Numbered from the stretch's first letter, positions 45,983 through 56,471 are shown. The stretch: DNA of 64,000 nt from Salibacterium halotolerans (GCF_900115625.1 NZ_FOXD01000011.1:53071-117070); one strand, 5' to 3'. A program made the numbers and translations. Notes: a model not told the origin generated them from the sequence alone.

Positions 45983-46750
45983 ATGTTGAAAATAGGTGGT
46001 TACACGTTTGCATCCCGGCTCTTTCTTGGAACCGGGAAATACGCCGATGCCCGGACGCAGAAGGAAGCCGTTCAGGCTTCCGGCACAGAGGTGCTCACCT
46101 TTGCAGTGCGGAGAATGAATTTATTTGATGAAAGCCAGCCCGACCCGTTTGAAAGCATGGATCTATCCGGGTTCCGGCTGCTGCCGAACACGGCCGGCGC
46201 AAAAACCGCGGAAGAAGCGGTGCGCATCGCCCACATTGCAGCGGCGGCTGACATGTGCGACATGATTAAGGTTGAAGTGATCGGCTGTGACAAAACGCTG
46301 CTGCCTGATCCAGTTGAGACGATAAAAGCATCCGAAACGCTGCTCGGAGAAGGATACACGGTGCTTGCCTACACGTCGGACGATGTTGTTTTGGCCAGAC
46401 GTCTGCAGGATCTTGGCGTACACGCGGTTATGCCGGGTGCCGCCCCGATTGGCACGGGTCTTGGTATTATTAATCCGTATAATCTTTCCCATATCGTGGA
46501 GCAAGCGGATGTTCCGGTCATTGTAGATGCAGGCATCGGCAGTCCGAAAGACGCGGCCCAGGCGATGGAACTCGGCGCGGACGGCATTCTACTCAATACC
46601 GCCGTTTCCGGGGCAGGTAATCCGGTGAAAATGGCTGAAGCCATGAATTACGCTTTGGAAGCAGGAAAACTCGGGTATGAGGCCGGACGTATCGAGAAGA
46701 AGTATTATGCCCAGGCAAGCAGTCCAACGGAAGGACTGAGCCGTCTGTGA
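45983..46750 (+). CDS. thiG: Thiazole synthase ThiG
   Basis: 255 residues, a TIM barrel with [32 protein letters not shown], the Schiff-base Lys in [18 protein letters not shown], and [21 protein letters not shown]. Combines deoxyxylulose phosphate, iminoglycine and ThiS thiocarboxylate. The start follows AGGAGGATGACA. The stop overlaps the thiF start. Confidence 0.97.
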   Translation: MLKIGGYTFASRLFLGTGKYADARTQKEAVQASGTEVLTFAVRRMNLFDESQPDPFESMDLSGFRLLPNTAGAKTAEEAVRIAHIAAAADMCDMIKVEVIGCDKTLLPDPVETIKASETLLGEGYTVLAYTSDDVVLARRLQDLGVHAVMPGAAPIGTGLGIINPYNLSHIVEQADVPVIVDAGIGSPKDAAQAMELGADGILLNTAVSGAGNPVKMAEAMNYALEAGKLGYEAGRIEKKYYAQASSPTEGLSRL

Positions 46751-47763
46751 TGGAAAACCGGTATTCACGTCAAACCATGTTTTCCGGAATAGGCAGAAAC
46801 GGGCAGAACCTTCTTCTTGAAAAACATGTTCTTATCGTCGGAGCCGGCGCACTCGGCAGTGCCGCTTCGGAAACACTGGCACGTGCAGGTGTCGGCCGGA
46901 TTACTATCATTGACCGGGATTATGTGGAATACAGCAACTTGAACCGCCAGCAGCTTTATACAGAAAGTGATGCCGCACTTCCAAAACCGAAAGCCCAAGC
47001 GGCTAAAGATAGACTGGAATTGGTAAATTCAGACATCACTGTTGATGCCGTCGTCGGAGAAGCAGATCCTGCATTTCTGGAACGCCTCAGCCCGGTGGAT
47101 GTCATGATCGATGCCCTTGATAATTTTGATACCCGCATGCTTCTCAATGATTTTTCACAGAAACACGGCATTCCCTGGATATACGGCGCCTGTGTGGGGA
47201 GTTACGGGCTGACATACACGATTCTGCCGGGGGAATCGGCGTGCCTGCACTGCCTGATGGAAGATATTCCACTTGACGGGGAGACCTGTGATACAGTCGG
47301 AATTATTGCCCCGGCCGTTCAGATGGTCAGTGCCCATCAGACGACCGAAGCGATGAAGCTGCTCACAGAACAGCCGCACGAATTGAGGAAAACACTGCTG
47401 TCCTTTGATCTATGGACGAATGAAAAGTCCGAGCTGCAGGTGAACGCGCTGAAAAAAGCAGACTGCCCGTCCTGCGGAGAACAGGCGCATTATCCCTTTC
47501 TGCAATATGAAAACCGGGCCAAAACAGAAGTGCTCTGCGGCCGGGACGCTGTTCAAGTACGACCCGGCGCACAGCAGTACCTTTCTCTTTCTGATTTGAA
47601 ACAAAGGTACGAAGGTCAGGTGCAAAAAGAAAATCCGTATCTTTTGGTGCTGCAGCTTGAAGACAAACGATTTGTTATTTTTCAGGACGGACGCACAATC
47701 ATTCACGGCGAGAACGATAAAGGAAACGCCCGCACCCTCTACCAAAAGTACATCGGAGGATAA
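46750..47763 (+). CDS. thiF: ThiS adenylyltransferase ThiF
   Basis: 337 residues from ATG 46750 (GTG 46747 is an alternative). E1-like: SRQTMFSGIGRNGQ, nucleotide-binding GAGALGSAASETLARAGVG, VEYSNLNRQQLY, a zinc site CLHCLMED and CPSCGE, and catalytic Cys region CDTVGIIAPAVQ. The C-terminal 80 residues form an extra domain usual in Bacillus ThiF/MoeB, without an active rhodanese Cys loop. It activates the ThiS C-terminus. Last gene of the operon. Confidence 0.95.
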   Translation: MENRYSRQTMFSGIGRNGQNLLLEKHVLIVGAGALGSAASETLARAGVGRITIIDRDYVEYSNLNRQQLYTESDAALPKPKAQAAKDRLELVNSDITVDAVVGEADPAFLERLSPVDVMIDALDNFDTRMLLNDFSQKHGIPWIYGACVGSYGLTYTILPGESACLHCLMEDIPLDGETCDTVGIIAPAVQMVSAHQTTEAMKLLTEQPHELRKTLLSFDLWTNEKSELQVNALKKADCPSCGEQAHYPFLQYENRAKTEVLCGRDAVQVRPGAQQYLSLSDLKQRYEGQVQKENPYLLVLQLEDKRFVIFQDGRTIIHGENDKGNARTLYQKYIGG

Positions 47764-47778
47764 AGCAGGAAAAAGAAA

Positions 47779-47810
47779 GGGGCTGTATCAAAAGGTACAG
47801 CTCCTTTTTT
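47779..47810 (+). terminator. Terminator of the thiazole operon
   Basis: GGGGCTGTA (47779-47787) pairs with TACAGCTCC (47796-47804) with one wobble, then six T. The start GGGGCTGTATCAAAAGGT recurs in the terminator at 63906. Confidence 0.92.
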
Positions 47811-47880
47811 ATGAAAGACAATGTAACGATTGGCAGGAGCGGAAAGCGTCTGCCCGATATGTCTGGTGCCTTTTCCGCTG

Positions 47881-48071
47881 TGGACACTAACATCGAAAAA
47901 CAGGGCGTAGTGTCCATAGAACATCGTTTGGTGGACACTATGCTGATGAAATCAAAAATTAGTGGACGCCGGCGGAAATCAAGGGACACTATCTGCCACG
48001 GCCGGAGTTTTAGTGTCCCTAAACACTACCTCCGTAGACACTATGTGTGCCATCGGGTGGTTTAGTGTCCA
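47881..48071. repeat. Cluster of alternating GGACACTA / TAGTGTCC motifs
   Basis: Clear copies: TGGACACTA 47881-47889, TAGTGTCCA 47908-47916, TGGACACTA 47932-47940, GGGACACTA 47983-47991, TAGTGTCCC 48011-48019, TAGACACTA 48035-48043, TAGTGTCCA 48063-48071; weaker ones at 47960 and 48021. The first two pair perfectly over 9 bp, and 47982-47991 with 48011-48020 over 10 bp; the first base pair differs between hairpins (T-A versus G-C) in a compensated way. Confidence 0.85.
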
Positions 48072-48232
48072 CGGAGCCGCTGCGTCCCGGTACAAACGCA
48101 GGGCAGGTGCAGGTGAGTCCGGCGGACCGCGGCCTTCACCACCTTAAAGACACATAGAATTATATAGTTTTTGTTAAGGTTGAATTTCAATAAATATTCC
48201 ATTCAATTTGACACATACAATGGAATAGAAAA

Positions 48233-48241
48233 TGTTATAAT
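48233..48241 (+). promoter_or_regulatory. Extended -10 promoter of the sulfolipid operon
   Basis: TGTTATAAT at 48233-48241 is an extended -10 (TGnTATAAT). A TTGACA upstream is 22 nt away, too far for a normal -35. The leader would be about 160 nt. Confidence 0.6.
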
Positions 48242-48305
48242 GTCACAGTAAGTATAAGACGATCCACCCATAGTGCGGAATAACATTTGCGAAATGGACT
48301 GGAAC

Positions 48306-48329
48306 ATGATACCTTTTCTTTGGTATCAT
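48306..48329 (+). other. Hairpin in the sqdB leader
   Basis: ATGATACC and GGTATCAT form an 8-bp stem with an 8-nt T-rich loop, 80 nt upstream of the sqdB start; no U-run follows. Possible regulatory leader structure. Confidence 0.5.
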
Positions 48330-48387
48330 CAGCAGGTATAAGAATCTGCCATTATATATGGCGTTTCATATATCCAATGAATATTAA

Positions 48388-49557
<1,170 letters not shown>

Positions 49558-49577
49558 AGAAACTGGGAGTGACCTCC

Positions 49578-50720
49578 TTGAAGATCGCGATTGTAACGGA
49601 AACATTTTTACCTTCCACAGACGGAATAGTTACCAGATTGACCGCTTGTATCAAATGGCTTCATCGTGCGGGCCATGACGTGTTGATCATTGCTCCGGAC
49701 CTCGGGGTGGATGAGTTTGACGGCGCTCCCGTCAAGGGCGTTGCGGCCCGGACGCTGCCTGTTTACAGGTCGAAGCAGTTTGCCCTGCCGAACCGCGTCG
49801 TCAAAGAGTATCTGGAAGACTATGATCCCGATGTGGTACATGTCGTGAATCCTGCGATTCTCGGATACTCAGGAGTGAAGCATGCACGCCGGCTCGGATA
49901 TCCGCTTGTGGCCTCCTATCATACGAACGTGGCCCAGTATCTGGATTATTACCATCTTTCCCCTTTCAAAGGCGTGATTTGGTGGTATTTCCGCAAGCTT
50001 CATAATCAGGCGGATCTGAATATTTGTACCTCGCAGACGGTTCAACAGGAACTGAACGAGCGCTCTTTCCGGAATGTACATGTATGGAAACGGGGAGTGG
50101 ACACCGAAAACTTTCACCCCGGCAATTACAGTGCGTCTATGAGAGAAAAGCTGACCGACGGCAGAACGGAAGACAAACTGCTTCTGTATGTTGGACGGCT
50201 GGCTCCGGAAAAAGAAATCGAGAAAATCCGCTCTGTGCTCGAAGCATCGGATGAATTTTCGCTGGCCATTGTCGGGGACGGCCCGCACCGGCAGCCTCTG
50301 GAAAGGCATTTTGAAGGGACAAAAACCGTCTTCACCGGTTTTATGCACGGGGAGGAACTGGCACAGGCCTATGCCTCTTCCGATGTGTTTGTGTTCCCTT
50401 CGACGACGGAAACGCTCGGTCTCGTTATACTGGAGGCGATGGCGTCCGGACTTCCTCTTGTGGCGGCGCGGAGCGGCCCGACATGTGAGCAGATAGAGGA
50501 CGAACGGACCGGTCTGCTTTATGATGCGGAGAAAGCCGGGGATTTTGTCAACACGGTGCGCCGTTTTGAAGATGAAACGCTGCGCAGACGACTGGCAGCC
50601 AATGCCCGTAAAGATATAGGCGAGCTCGGCTGGTCGGAAGCAGCAGGCCAGCTGCTGGAATTATATAACGAAGCGGTTGGATTGGATGAGGCTGCCCGGA
50701 AAAAAGAGAAATTAACGTAG
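49578..50720 (+). CDS. sqdX: Sulfoquinovosyltransferase SqdX (GT4)
   Basis: 380 residues from TTG 49578, eight bases after CTGGGAG; the GTG at 49569 lies in that site. IAIVTETFLPSTDGIVTRLT, HVVNPAILGYSG, VASYHTNVAQYLDYYHLSP, VWKRGVDTENFHP, LYVGRLAPEKEI and FVFPSTTETLGLVILEAMASG closely follow SqdX, the enzyme that moves sulfoquinovose from UDP to diacylglycerol. It acts at the inner membrane face. Separated from sqdB by 20 nt. Confidence 0.94.
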   Translation: MKIAIVTETFLPSTDGIVTRLTACIKWLHRAGHDVLIIAPDLGVDEFDGAPVKGVAARTLPVYRSKQFALPNRVVKEYLEDYDPDVVHVVNPAILGYSGVKHARRLGYPLVASYHTNVAQYLDYYHLSPFKGVIWWYFRKLHNQADLNICTSQTVQQELNERSFRNVHVWKRGVDTENFHPGNYSASMREKLTDGRTEDKLLLYVGRLAPEKEIEKIRSVLEASDEFSLAIVGDGPHRQPLERHFEGTKTVFTGFMHGEELAQAYASSDVFVFPSTTETLGLVILEAMASGLPLVAARSGPTCEQIEDERTGLLYDAEKAGDFVNTVRRFEDETLRRRLAANARKDIGELGWSEAAGQLLELYNEAVGLDEAARKKEKLT

Positions 50721-50761
50721 CGCACGCCCTCTGATCCAGTCATTGGAATAGAAGGGGTATC

Positions 50762-51217
50762 ATGGCGAAGAAAGAACAGACAAAAGGTCCATTTCAGTTC
50801 ATGCAGTTCAGCGTCATCGGACTCACCAATGCCGGAGTCGATATTGGAACGCTGAACCTTCTGCTTCTCTTGTTTCCGACCGATGAACGGGGACTGCTGG
50901 CCCTTTTTAATACAATCGCCTATTCTCTTGCGGTGGCGAACAGTTATTTCTGGAACGTGATGATAACGTTTCGTAACTCAGCGGAAGGCAGCCGTCGGCA
51001 GAGGCTGATGTTCATTCTGCAGGGCATTGTCAGCCTCGGCGTGAACAACATCGTATTCCTGGGAGCTAACCAGCTGCTGGAAATGGCAGGTGTACCGAGA
51101 TGGCTGCGTTATAATGCGGCCAAAGGGTGCGCGATGTTTTTGTCCTTTACGGCCAGTTTCTTTATGATCAAGTTCTTTGTATTTCAGGACACGGACCGGA
51201 AGTTCTTTCGTAAATAG
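50762..51217 (+). CDS. GtrA-family membrane protein
   Basis: 151 residues with four membrane helices; FMQFSVIGLTNAGVDIGTLNLLLLL, AYSLAVANSYFWNVMITFRN and KGCAMFLSFTASFFMIKFFVF match GtrA, a family thought to flip lipid-linked sugars. It is 41 nt downstream of sqdX in the same direction and may help move or organise the glycolipid. ATG 50762 has GAAGGGG upstream. Confidence 0.88.
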   Translation: MAKKEQTKGPFQFMQFSVIGLTNAGVDIGTLNLLLLLFPTDERGLLALFNTIAYSLAVANSYFWNVMITFRNSAEGSRRQRLMFILQGIVSLGVNNIVFLGANQLLEMAGVPRWLRYNAAKGCAMFLSFTASFFMIKFFVFQDTDRKFFRK

Positions 51218-51221
51218 CAGG

Positions 51222-51259
51222 AAAGAAAAGGGGCGCCAAAGAGGCAGTCCCTTTCTTTG
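51222..51259 (+). terminator. Possible terminator after gtrA
   Basis: AAAGAAAAGGG and CCCTTTCTTT pair over 10 bp with one bulge, but the loop is long and the T-run is part of the stem. Weak. Confidence 0.4.
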
Positions 51260-51376
51260 TACAGGATTTTGGTGTAACGGTTCACGTTGTTCACTATAAA
51301 AAAAGGAATCGGGAACATTATATCGAAATATGTAATACGGCCTGACGTAAGGCGCAGCACATAAAAGGGGGATGAC

Positions 51377-51847
51377 ATGACAGATCGGGAGCCGGTTCAT
51401 TTATATCTTTCAAGGTATCAGGAACATATTGCGTATTTACAGGAAACCGGGCAGGAATCGCCGGGATGGCGGGAGCTCCGGGAAGAAGAACTGCCCGGGT
51501 TTCTGCAGGTGAAGGATTCCAGAATCCAGGTGGAAACAGAATCGATTGTCCGGGACTATGCCGAAGAAGGGTCGTGGAAACAGGGAGACATGCTGCACAT
51601 GAGGCTGGAACTGACCGACGGCACGGAACTGGCGATGCACGGTTACTATGTTCCTTCCAGAGAGGACTGGTATCCGGATGAAAATCCGATGACGCATAAA
51701 AGCAGCTGGTGCGGCTACTGCCAATCGATTATCGGGCTCATGAAGCAGAGAGACCTGGAAGGTGAACTGTGCATGCTCCCTCTGCCTGAGAAGAAATATC
51801 TGTTTGAAACGGTTCTCAGGCGGCATCAAGAGGAGCTTTACGAATAA
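51377..51847 (+). CDS. Hypothetical soluble protein
   Basis: 156 residues, acidic, with no signal or membrane segment. The most notable stretch is HKSSWCGYCQSIIGLMKQRD (two cysteines in C-x2-C). I do not recognise a family. AAGGGGGATGAC precedes the ATG. It lies 30 nt upstream of the glycerate kinase gene, so they may be co-transcribed. Confidence 0.6.
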   Translation: MTDREPVHLYLSRYQEHIAYLQETGQESPGWRELREEELPGFLQVKDSRIQVETESIVRDYAEEGSWKQGDMLHMRLELTDGTELAMHGYYVPSREDWYPDENPMTHKSSWCGYCQSIIGLMKQRDLEGELCMLPLPEKKYLFETVLRRHQEELYE

Positions 51848-51877
51848 TATGATTATTCCAGAACAGGAGAGAAACGT

Positions 51878-53023
51878 ATGAAAGTAGTGATTGCACCGGA
51901 TTCTTTTAAAGAAAGCATGTCAGCGATGCAGGCGGCTGAAGCAGTGGAGCGGGGATTCAGACAGGTGTACGGAGATGCTGTCGAAACAGAGCGGATCCCG
52001 ATGGCCGATGGAGGAGAAGGAACGACCCGGTCCATGGCAGATGCGCTGGAAGGGAACATGATAAAAAAAGAAGTGACCGGTCCGGCGGGTATCCCGGTTC
52101 AAGCGGAGTTTGCCCTTCTCGGGGACGGACGGACAGCGGTGATTGAAATGGCGGAGGCTTCCGGCATTGCACTTGTTCCCAAAGAAGACAGAAACCCTGT
52201 AACCGCCACTTCATTCGGTACCGGGCAACTGATAAAAGCAGCACTGGATGAAGGAGCTGTGAAAATCATCCTCGGTATCGGCGGAAGTGCTACCAATGAC
52301 GGAGGCGCCGGCATGTTTCAGGCGCTGGGCGGGAGATTGCTGGATGCCTCCGGACATGATCTTCCGGCAGGCGGCGGCGCATTAACGGAACTCGCCGGTA
52401 TTGATACGTCCGGCCTGGACCCCCGGCTTGCCCGCACCGACATCCGAACGGCCTGTGACGTAACGAATCCATTGACGGGAGAAAACGGAGCAAGCGCGGT
52501 ATACGGTCCGCAGAAAGGAGAGGACGAGAAGATGGTGAATCTTCTCGATCAGGCGCTGTACCGATTCGGGCAGGTTATAGAAGAACAGCTGGGCGTTCAT
52601 GTGGATACGCTTCCCGGCTCTGGTGCGGCCGGTGGAATGGGAGCGGGTCTGAAAGCCTTTTTACAGGCGGAACTTGAACCGGGCATTGACATTGTACTGG
52701 AAGAAACCCGTTTTGCCACGAGAATAAAAGACGCCGACCTTATTATCACCGGTGAAGGAAAAATGGATTATCAGACGGTGTTCGGAAAGACCCCGGTCGG
52801 TGTAGCCAAAGCAGCCCTACAGGTGAAAAAAGTACCGGTGATGGCGTTCTGCGGCCAGCTTGGAGATGGATACGAAGCAGTATTCAACCACGGTATTACC
52901 ACGGCGTTCAGCCTCATGCCGGGACCGGGAACGGTGGAGTCCGCCATGAAAAACGGAGAAGCCTACATAGAAAGCCTGGCCAGAAATACGGCCGCGCTCT
53001 GGAAAGCCGGAACCATGGACTAA
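51878..53023 (+). CDS. glxK: Glycerate kinase (GlxK/GarK family)
   Basis: 381 residues, normal length. The family signatures APDSFKESMSAMQAAEAVERGF, PMADGGEGTT, KIILGIGGSATNDGGAGMFQALGG, GSGAAGGMGAGLKAF and ITGEGKMDYQTVFGKTPVGVA are present. Phosphorylates glycerate, normally to 2-phosphoglycerate in this class. A very stable hairpin ends the transcript. Confidence 0.95.
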   Translation: MKVVIAPDSFKESMSAMQAAEAVERGFRQVYGDAVETERIPMADGGEGTTRSMADALEGNMIKKEVTGPAGIPVQAEFALLGDGRTAVIEMAEASGIALVPKEDRNPVTATSFGTGQLIKAALDEGAVKIILGIGGSATNDGGAGMFQALGGRLLDASGHDLPAGGGALTELAGIDTSGLDPRLARTDIRTACDVTNPLTGENGASAVYGPQKGEDEKMVNLLDQALYRFGQVIEEQLGVHVDTLPGSGAAGGMGAGLKAFLQAELEPGIDIVLEETRFATRIKDADLIITGEGKMDYQTVFGKTPVGVAKAALQVKKVPVMAFCGQLGDGYEAVFNHGITTAFSLMPGPGTVESAMKNGEAYIESLARNTAALWKAGTMD

Positions 53024-53113
53024 TCAACTGGAGTCGGGATGAACGACGTCAGGCAGCCGGCAAAACTCCGCGCCTGCACGCTCTTGGTTACGTTTGGCTC
53101 CCGCCAGTGTGTG

Positions 53114-53232
53114 TAAAACGTCTCTTTAGAGGCTTCATAACGACGTTTGCACAGCGCCGGCGCATGAAAACGCAGCTTTAGTCCGCCCATGCTGACGTTT
53201 CTCCCTTTCCCGGAGCCGGTAAACGTAATCAC
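53114..53232. repeat. ACGT-rich intergenic repeat, copy B
   Basis: AAAACGT (53114-53120), TTCATAACGACGTTT (53134-53148), GCATGAAA (53162-53169) and TAAACGTAATCA (53221-53232) in the same order as copy A at 15024-15088, with longer spacers. Further ACGT-containing words (TTACGTTT near 53087, TTACGTTA near 53247) flank it. It lies in the 316-bp gap between convergent glxK and cls. Confidence 0.65.
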
Positions 53233-53280
53233 GAACCGTTCTATGTTACGTTACCCTCTTTTTTTTTCAATACGTATTAC

Positions 53281-53330
53281 TAAAAAAACACTTTCGATTA
53301 TCGTAGACGATAATCGAAAGTGTTTTTTTA
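53281..53330. terminator. Very stable bidirectional terminator glxK/cls
   Basis: A perfect 23-bp stem (53281-53303 with 53308-53330) with a TAGA loop; the stem base is an A/T run on both sides, so it works for both strands. Confidence 0.92.
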
Positions 53331-53339
53331 CTTTATTGT

Positions 53340-54788
53340 TTACAGAATGGGGGATAGGAGATGGGATATTGATTCTTTGAACCGGATCCAGAGGGACCGC
53401 TCTCTGTAATCTTTCAAAGTGAGTTCACGGCAGTGTTTCATGTCTGTTTCAAAGGTGAGAGCCATACGCTCTGCCGTCGGCCTGTGATACAGAAAAGCAT
53501 TGACTTCGAAATTCAAACGGAAGCTTCTGACATCGATATTGGCGGTGCCGATGGACGACACTTTTCCGTCGACGACAATGGTCTTGGCATGAATAAAGCC
53601 ATTTTCATATACATACACACTCGCTCCGGTCTTTAACAGTTCACCAATGTGGGAATAAGTCGCCCAGTATACAAACGGATGATCCGGTTTGTTGGGGATC
53701 ATAATCCTCACGTCTTTCCCCGACAGCGCCGCGATGCGCAGTGTATCCATCAGACTCTGATCGGGAATGAAATAGGGAGTCTGAATGTAGATGGAATCTT
53801 TGGCAGCCATAATCATCTTGATGTAGCCATTTTTAATCTGTTCCCATTCTGAATCAGGACCGCTTGAAATAATCTGGGCAGCGGTATCCCCTGCTGCTTC
53901 GTGTTCCGGGAACAGCCGCTCATCATAGTGAATGTAGTGATGATGGGTAGCCTGGTTCCAATCCAGAATAAAACGTGTCTGCAGGGCTTTCACAACCTGA
54001 CCCGTCATGCGCAGGTGAGTGTCCCTCCAGTACCCGAATTTCGGATCGAGTCCGAGGTATTCGTCTCCGACATTAAATCCGCCGAGGTAACCCGCTTTAC
54101 CGTCAATGACAACGACTTTGCGGTGGTTCCGGTAGTTCAGGCGCAGATTGATGAGTGGAATCCGCCGCGGGAAAAAGATTTCAACGTTGCCGCCTGCTTT
54201 TTTCAATGTATGAAAGGCGCGCTTCGGCAGTTTTCTGGATCCCATTTCATCATATAAAACCCGTACCCGGACGCCTTCCCGGGCTTTTTTTGTCAATGCG
54301 TCAAGTAACCTTGTTCCAAGTTCATCGTTACGGAAAATATAATACTGCAGATGAATGTGGTCCGCAGCATGGTTAATGTCTTCGATAAGCTGATCAAATT
54401 TTTCCTTGCCGTCGGTATAAATGCTGACCTGATTGTTTTCTGTCAGAAGGGCATCATTATTGACAAGATGCATGTAAATAAGATCCCTGTAATCCCTCGC
54501 GTCCGGATCGGAGAAATGAAAACGCTGCTCCCGCAGGGAATGAATCTGTTCCTGAATCAGGTCTTCGATGCCGATTTTTTTAATATCCTCCCAGTCAAAA
54601 AGCCGTTTCCGGCTGAGATTCTGGCCGAATATCAAGTACAGGATAAATCCAAGAAACGGAACGAAAAGCAGGACCATCAGCCATGCCCACGTCGAGGTGG
54701 CATCTTTTCGTTCAAGAAAGATAATGATAACAGCAAAAATTAAATTAAGAAAAATAACGAGACTGATTAAAATGGAGTAAACACCCAT
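53340..54788 (-). CDS. cls: Cardiolipin synthase
   Basis: 482 residues, usual length. Two N-terminal membrane helices (1-25 and 33-55), then two phospholipase D (HKD) domains: HRKVVVIDGKAGYLGGFN and HAKTIVVDGKVSSIGTANID. Makes cardiolipin from two phosphatidylglycerol molecules at the membrane. It lies near the sulfolipid genes, both concerning anionic membrane lipids, though on the opposite strand. Confidence 0.96.
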   Translation of the reverse strand: MGVYSILISLVIFLNLIFAVIIIFLERKDATSTWAWLMVLLFVPFLGFILYLIFGQNLSRKRLFDWEDIKKIGIEDLIQEQIHSLREQRFHFSDPDARDYRDLIYMHLVNNDALLTENNQVSIYTDGKEKFDQLIEDINHAADHIHLQYYIFRNDELGTRLLDALTKKAREGVRVRVLYDEMGSRKLPKRAFHTLKKAGGNVEIFFPRRIPLINLRLNYRNHRKVVVIDGKAGYLGGFNVGDEYLGLDPKFGYWRDTHLRMTGQVVKALQTRFILDWNQATHHHYIHYDERLFPEHEAAGDTAAQIISSGPDSEWEQIKNGYIKMIMAAKDSIYIQTPYFIPDQSLMDTLRIAALSGKDVRIMIPNKPDHPFVYWATYSHIGELLKTGASVYVYENGFIHAKTIVVDGKVSSIGTANIDVRSFRLNFEVNAFLYHRPTAERMALTFETDMKHCRELTLKDYRERSLWIRFKESISHLLSPIL

Positions 54789-54962
54789 ATAATTCCCTGC
54801 CTAACTGTGTTCAGTGATTATCAAAGTATAACAAAAAAAGAGGTTTTCGTCTGCCGGAGAAGCCATCAAACGTATAAAATATTCTATCATTCTGTGTGCG
54901 TTTTGGTATAAAATATACGGAGATATGGTGAAGTTAAGCTGGCAGCAGCGGGAAAGGGGTAC

Positions 54963-55814
54963 ATGGAGTCGATGGACAAGCAGTATGTCGGTATTGATGC
55001 CGGCGGCACACTTGTAAAGATAGTATACAGCCATGAAGGACACCTGCAGTTTGAAAAGATGGCTACGGACCGGATAGATGAGATCATTGAATGGATTAAC
55101 CGTCGATTTACGAATCCTGAAATACATATAACCGGCGGAAAAGCCGGTGTATTCGCGGAAGCCTGTCCGGACAGGGTATGGAGGGTCAATGAATTCGAGG
55201 CGACATGTGAAGGAGTGAGCTGGCTTCTTGAAAAAGAAACCCTGTCTTCCGGTATCGGAAGCGGGTTTTTGGTGACCAACGTCGGCACCGGGACCTCGAT
55301 ACATTATGTTTATGCAGATTCCTATGAACGTATAGGGGGCAGCGGCATGGGAGGCGGCACGCTTCTTGGTCTGTCTTACCTGCTTACGGGTCGCAGTGAT
55401 TTTGAAACCATTTTAGAAATGGGACAGCAGGGGAATGGACAGGCACTGAACATTACCGTCGGCGACATCTACTCCCACGAAACACCGCCGATTTCAGGAG
55501 CATTGACCGCAAGTAATTTCGGTCATACCGCCAACATGAAAGAAAAGGAGTTTTCCAGTGAAGATTATATCGCAGCGGTCGTAAGAATGATCGGGGAAAC
55601 CATCACGACGATGAGTGTTCAGGTCGCGGACCGTCTCGGAACGGATACAGTCGTCTATATTGGCTCGACCTTTGCCGGTCATGATACACTGAAAGAAATT
55701 ATAAAAGGATACACCGAATTAAGAGGAAAGACACCTTACTTCCTCCCCAGGGGGGAATACAGCGGAGCCGTAGGAGCACTCCTTCATTACGGCTGGTCGG
55801 ATGCACTATTGTAA
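54963..55814 (+). CDS. coaW: Type II pantothenate kinase CoaW
   Basis: 283 residues. GIDAGGTLVKIVYS (phosphate loop), NVGTGTSIHYV, GGSGMGGGTLLGLSYLLTG and VYIGSTFAGHD match the staphylococcal/bacillar type II kinase. Starts coenzyme A synthesis and resists feedback by CoA. ATG 54963 follows GGGAAAGGGG; ATG 54972 is an alternative. It is 24 nt upstream of a MarR gene. Confidence 0.93.
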   Translation: MESMDKQYVGIDAGGTLVKIVYSHEGHLQFEKMATDRIDEIIEWINRRFTNPEIHITGGKAGVFAEACPDRVWRVNEFEATCEGVSWLLEKETLSSGIGSGFLVTNVGTGTSIHYVYADSYERIGGSGMGGGTLLGLSYLLTGRSDFETILEMGQQGNGQALNITVGDIYSHETPPISGALTASNFGHTANMKEKEFSSEDYIAAVVRMIGETITTMSVQVADRLGTDTVVYIGSTFAGHDTLKEIIKGYTELRGKTPYFLPRGEYSGAVGALLHYGWSDALL

Positions 55815-55838
55815 TGGGGAGAGAGAAAAGGGGATATC

Positions 55839-56297
55839 ATGAATACGGAGGAATATAAGAAAATATATCTGGAATCGCTCCATGCTCTGGAGAATATAGC
55901 ATCGTATCTGCAGCCGAAACTGCCGATTTTAAGTGAACTCCAGCTCACCGCCCGGCAGGAGTCCATCATGATAATATTTATTCGTCAAGAAGGCATGTCT
56001 CTTAAAGACATGGCGCAGCGGCTCGGCATTTCAAAAAGCGCGGTGACACAATCCGTCAATAAACTTGAAAATGAAGGTCTGCTTATCCGCTCCATCAATG
56101 AGCAGAACCGCCGGGAAGTGACGATGAGTCTCGGAAAAACGGGAAGGCAGCTGAAAAAAGAGTTTGAGACATTCGAAGCGTCCATCATCGAGGATTATAT
56201 AACACAGCTTCATCTGGATGATCTGAAACAGGTGCTTGAAACGTTCAGAAAATTTGAGCGTATAATCAAAGAAGGAGAACAGAGTACCGGACAGTAG
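55839..56297 (+). CDS. MarR-family transcriptional regulator
   Basis: 152 residues. A winged helix in LTARQESIMIIFIRQEGMSLKDMAQRLGISKSAVTQSVNKLENEGLLIRSINEQNRREVTMSL. Distinct from MhqR. Directly after coaW and just before the second thiamin promoter; its targets are unknown, and the thi operon is already controlled by a riboswitch. Confidence 0.88.
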   Translation: MNTEEYKKIYLESLHALENIASYLQPKLPILSELQLTARQESIMIIFIRQEGMSLKDMAQRLGISKSAVTQSVNKLENEGLLIRSINEQNRREVTMSLGKTGRQLKKEFETFEASIIEDYITQLHLDDLKQVLETFRKFERIIKEGEQSTGQ

Positions 56298-56322
56298 GGA
56301 GCGGGATTTCCATCTGTTCCGA

Positions 56323-56352
56323 TTGACAGGGCTGAGTCCCGTCCGGTACGAT
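56323..56352 (+). promoter_or_regulatory. Promoter of the thiD-thiM-thiE operon
   Basis: TTGACA at 56323-56328 and TACGAT at 56347-56352 with an 18-nt spacer; both boxes match those before the thiazole operon. Confidence 0.7.
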
Positions 56353-56378
56353 AGAATGAAAGACAAATCGACACAGCT

Positions 56379-56471
56379 ACCACTAGGGGCGCTGAACACA
56401 GCTGAGATGGTGTCCGCTTGGGCACCGGTCCCTCAGAACCTGATATGGCTAGTACCATCGGAGGAAAGTGG
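56379..56471 (+). ncRNA. TPP riboswitch upstream of thiD
   Basis: P1 arms CCACT (56380-56384) and AGTGG (56467-56471), CTGAGATGG at 56402-56410, CAGAACCTGATATGGCTAGTACCATCG-type core (56434 on: AGAACCTGAT), and CGGAGGAAAGTGG at the 3' end. It differs from the first copy in stem sequences but keeps all ligand-contact motifs. Confidence 0.96.

Noticed and set aside
47881..48071. CRISPR array
   Set aside because: Motifs are only 8-9 bp, alternate in orientation, have irregular spacing, and no cas gene is near.
48209..48241. TTGACA with TATAAT as a standard promoter before sqdB
   Set aside because: The spacer is 22 nt; the extended -10 alone explains the site better.
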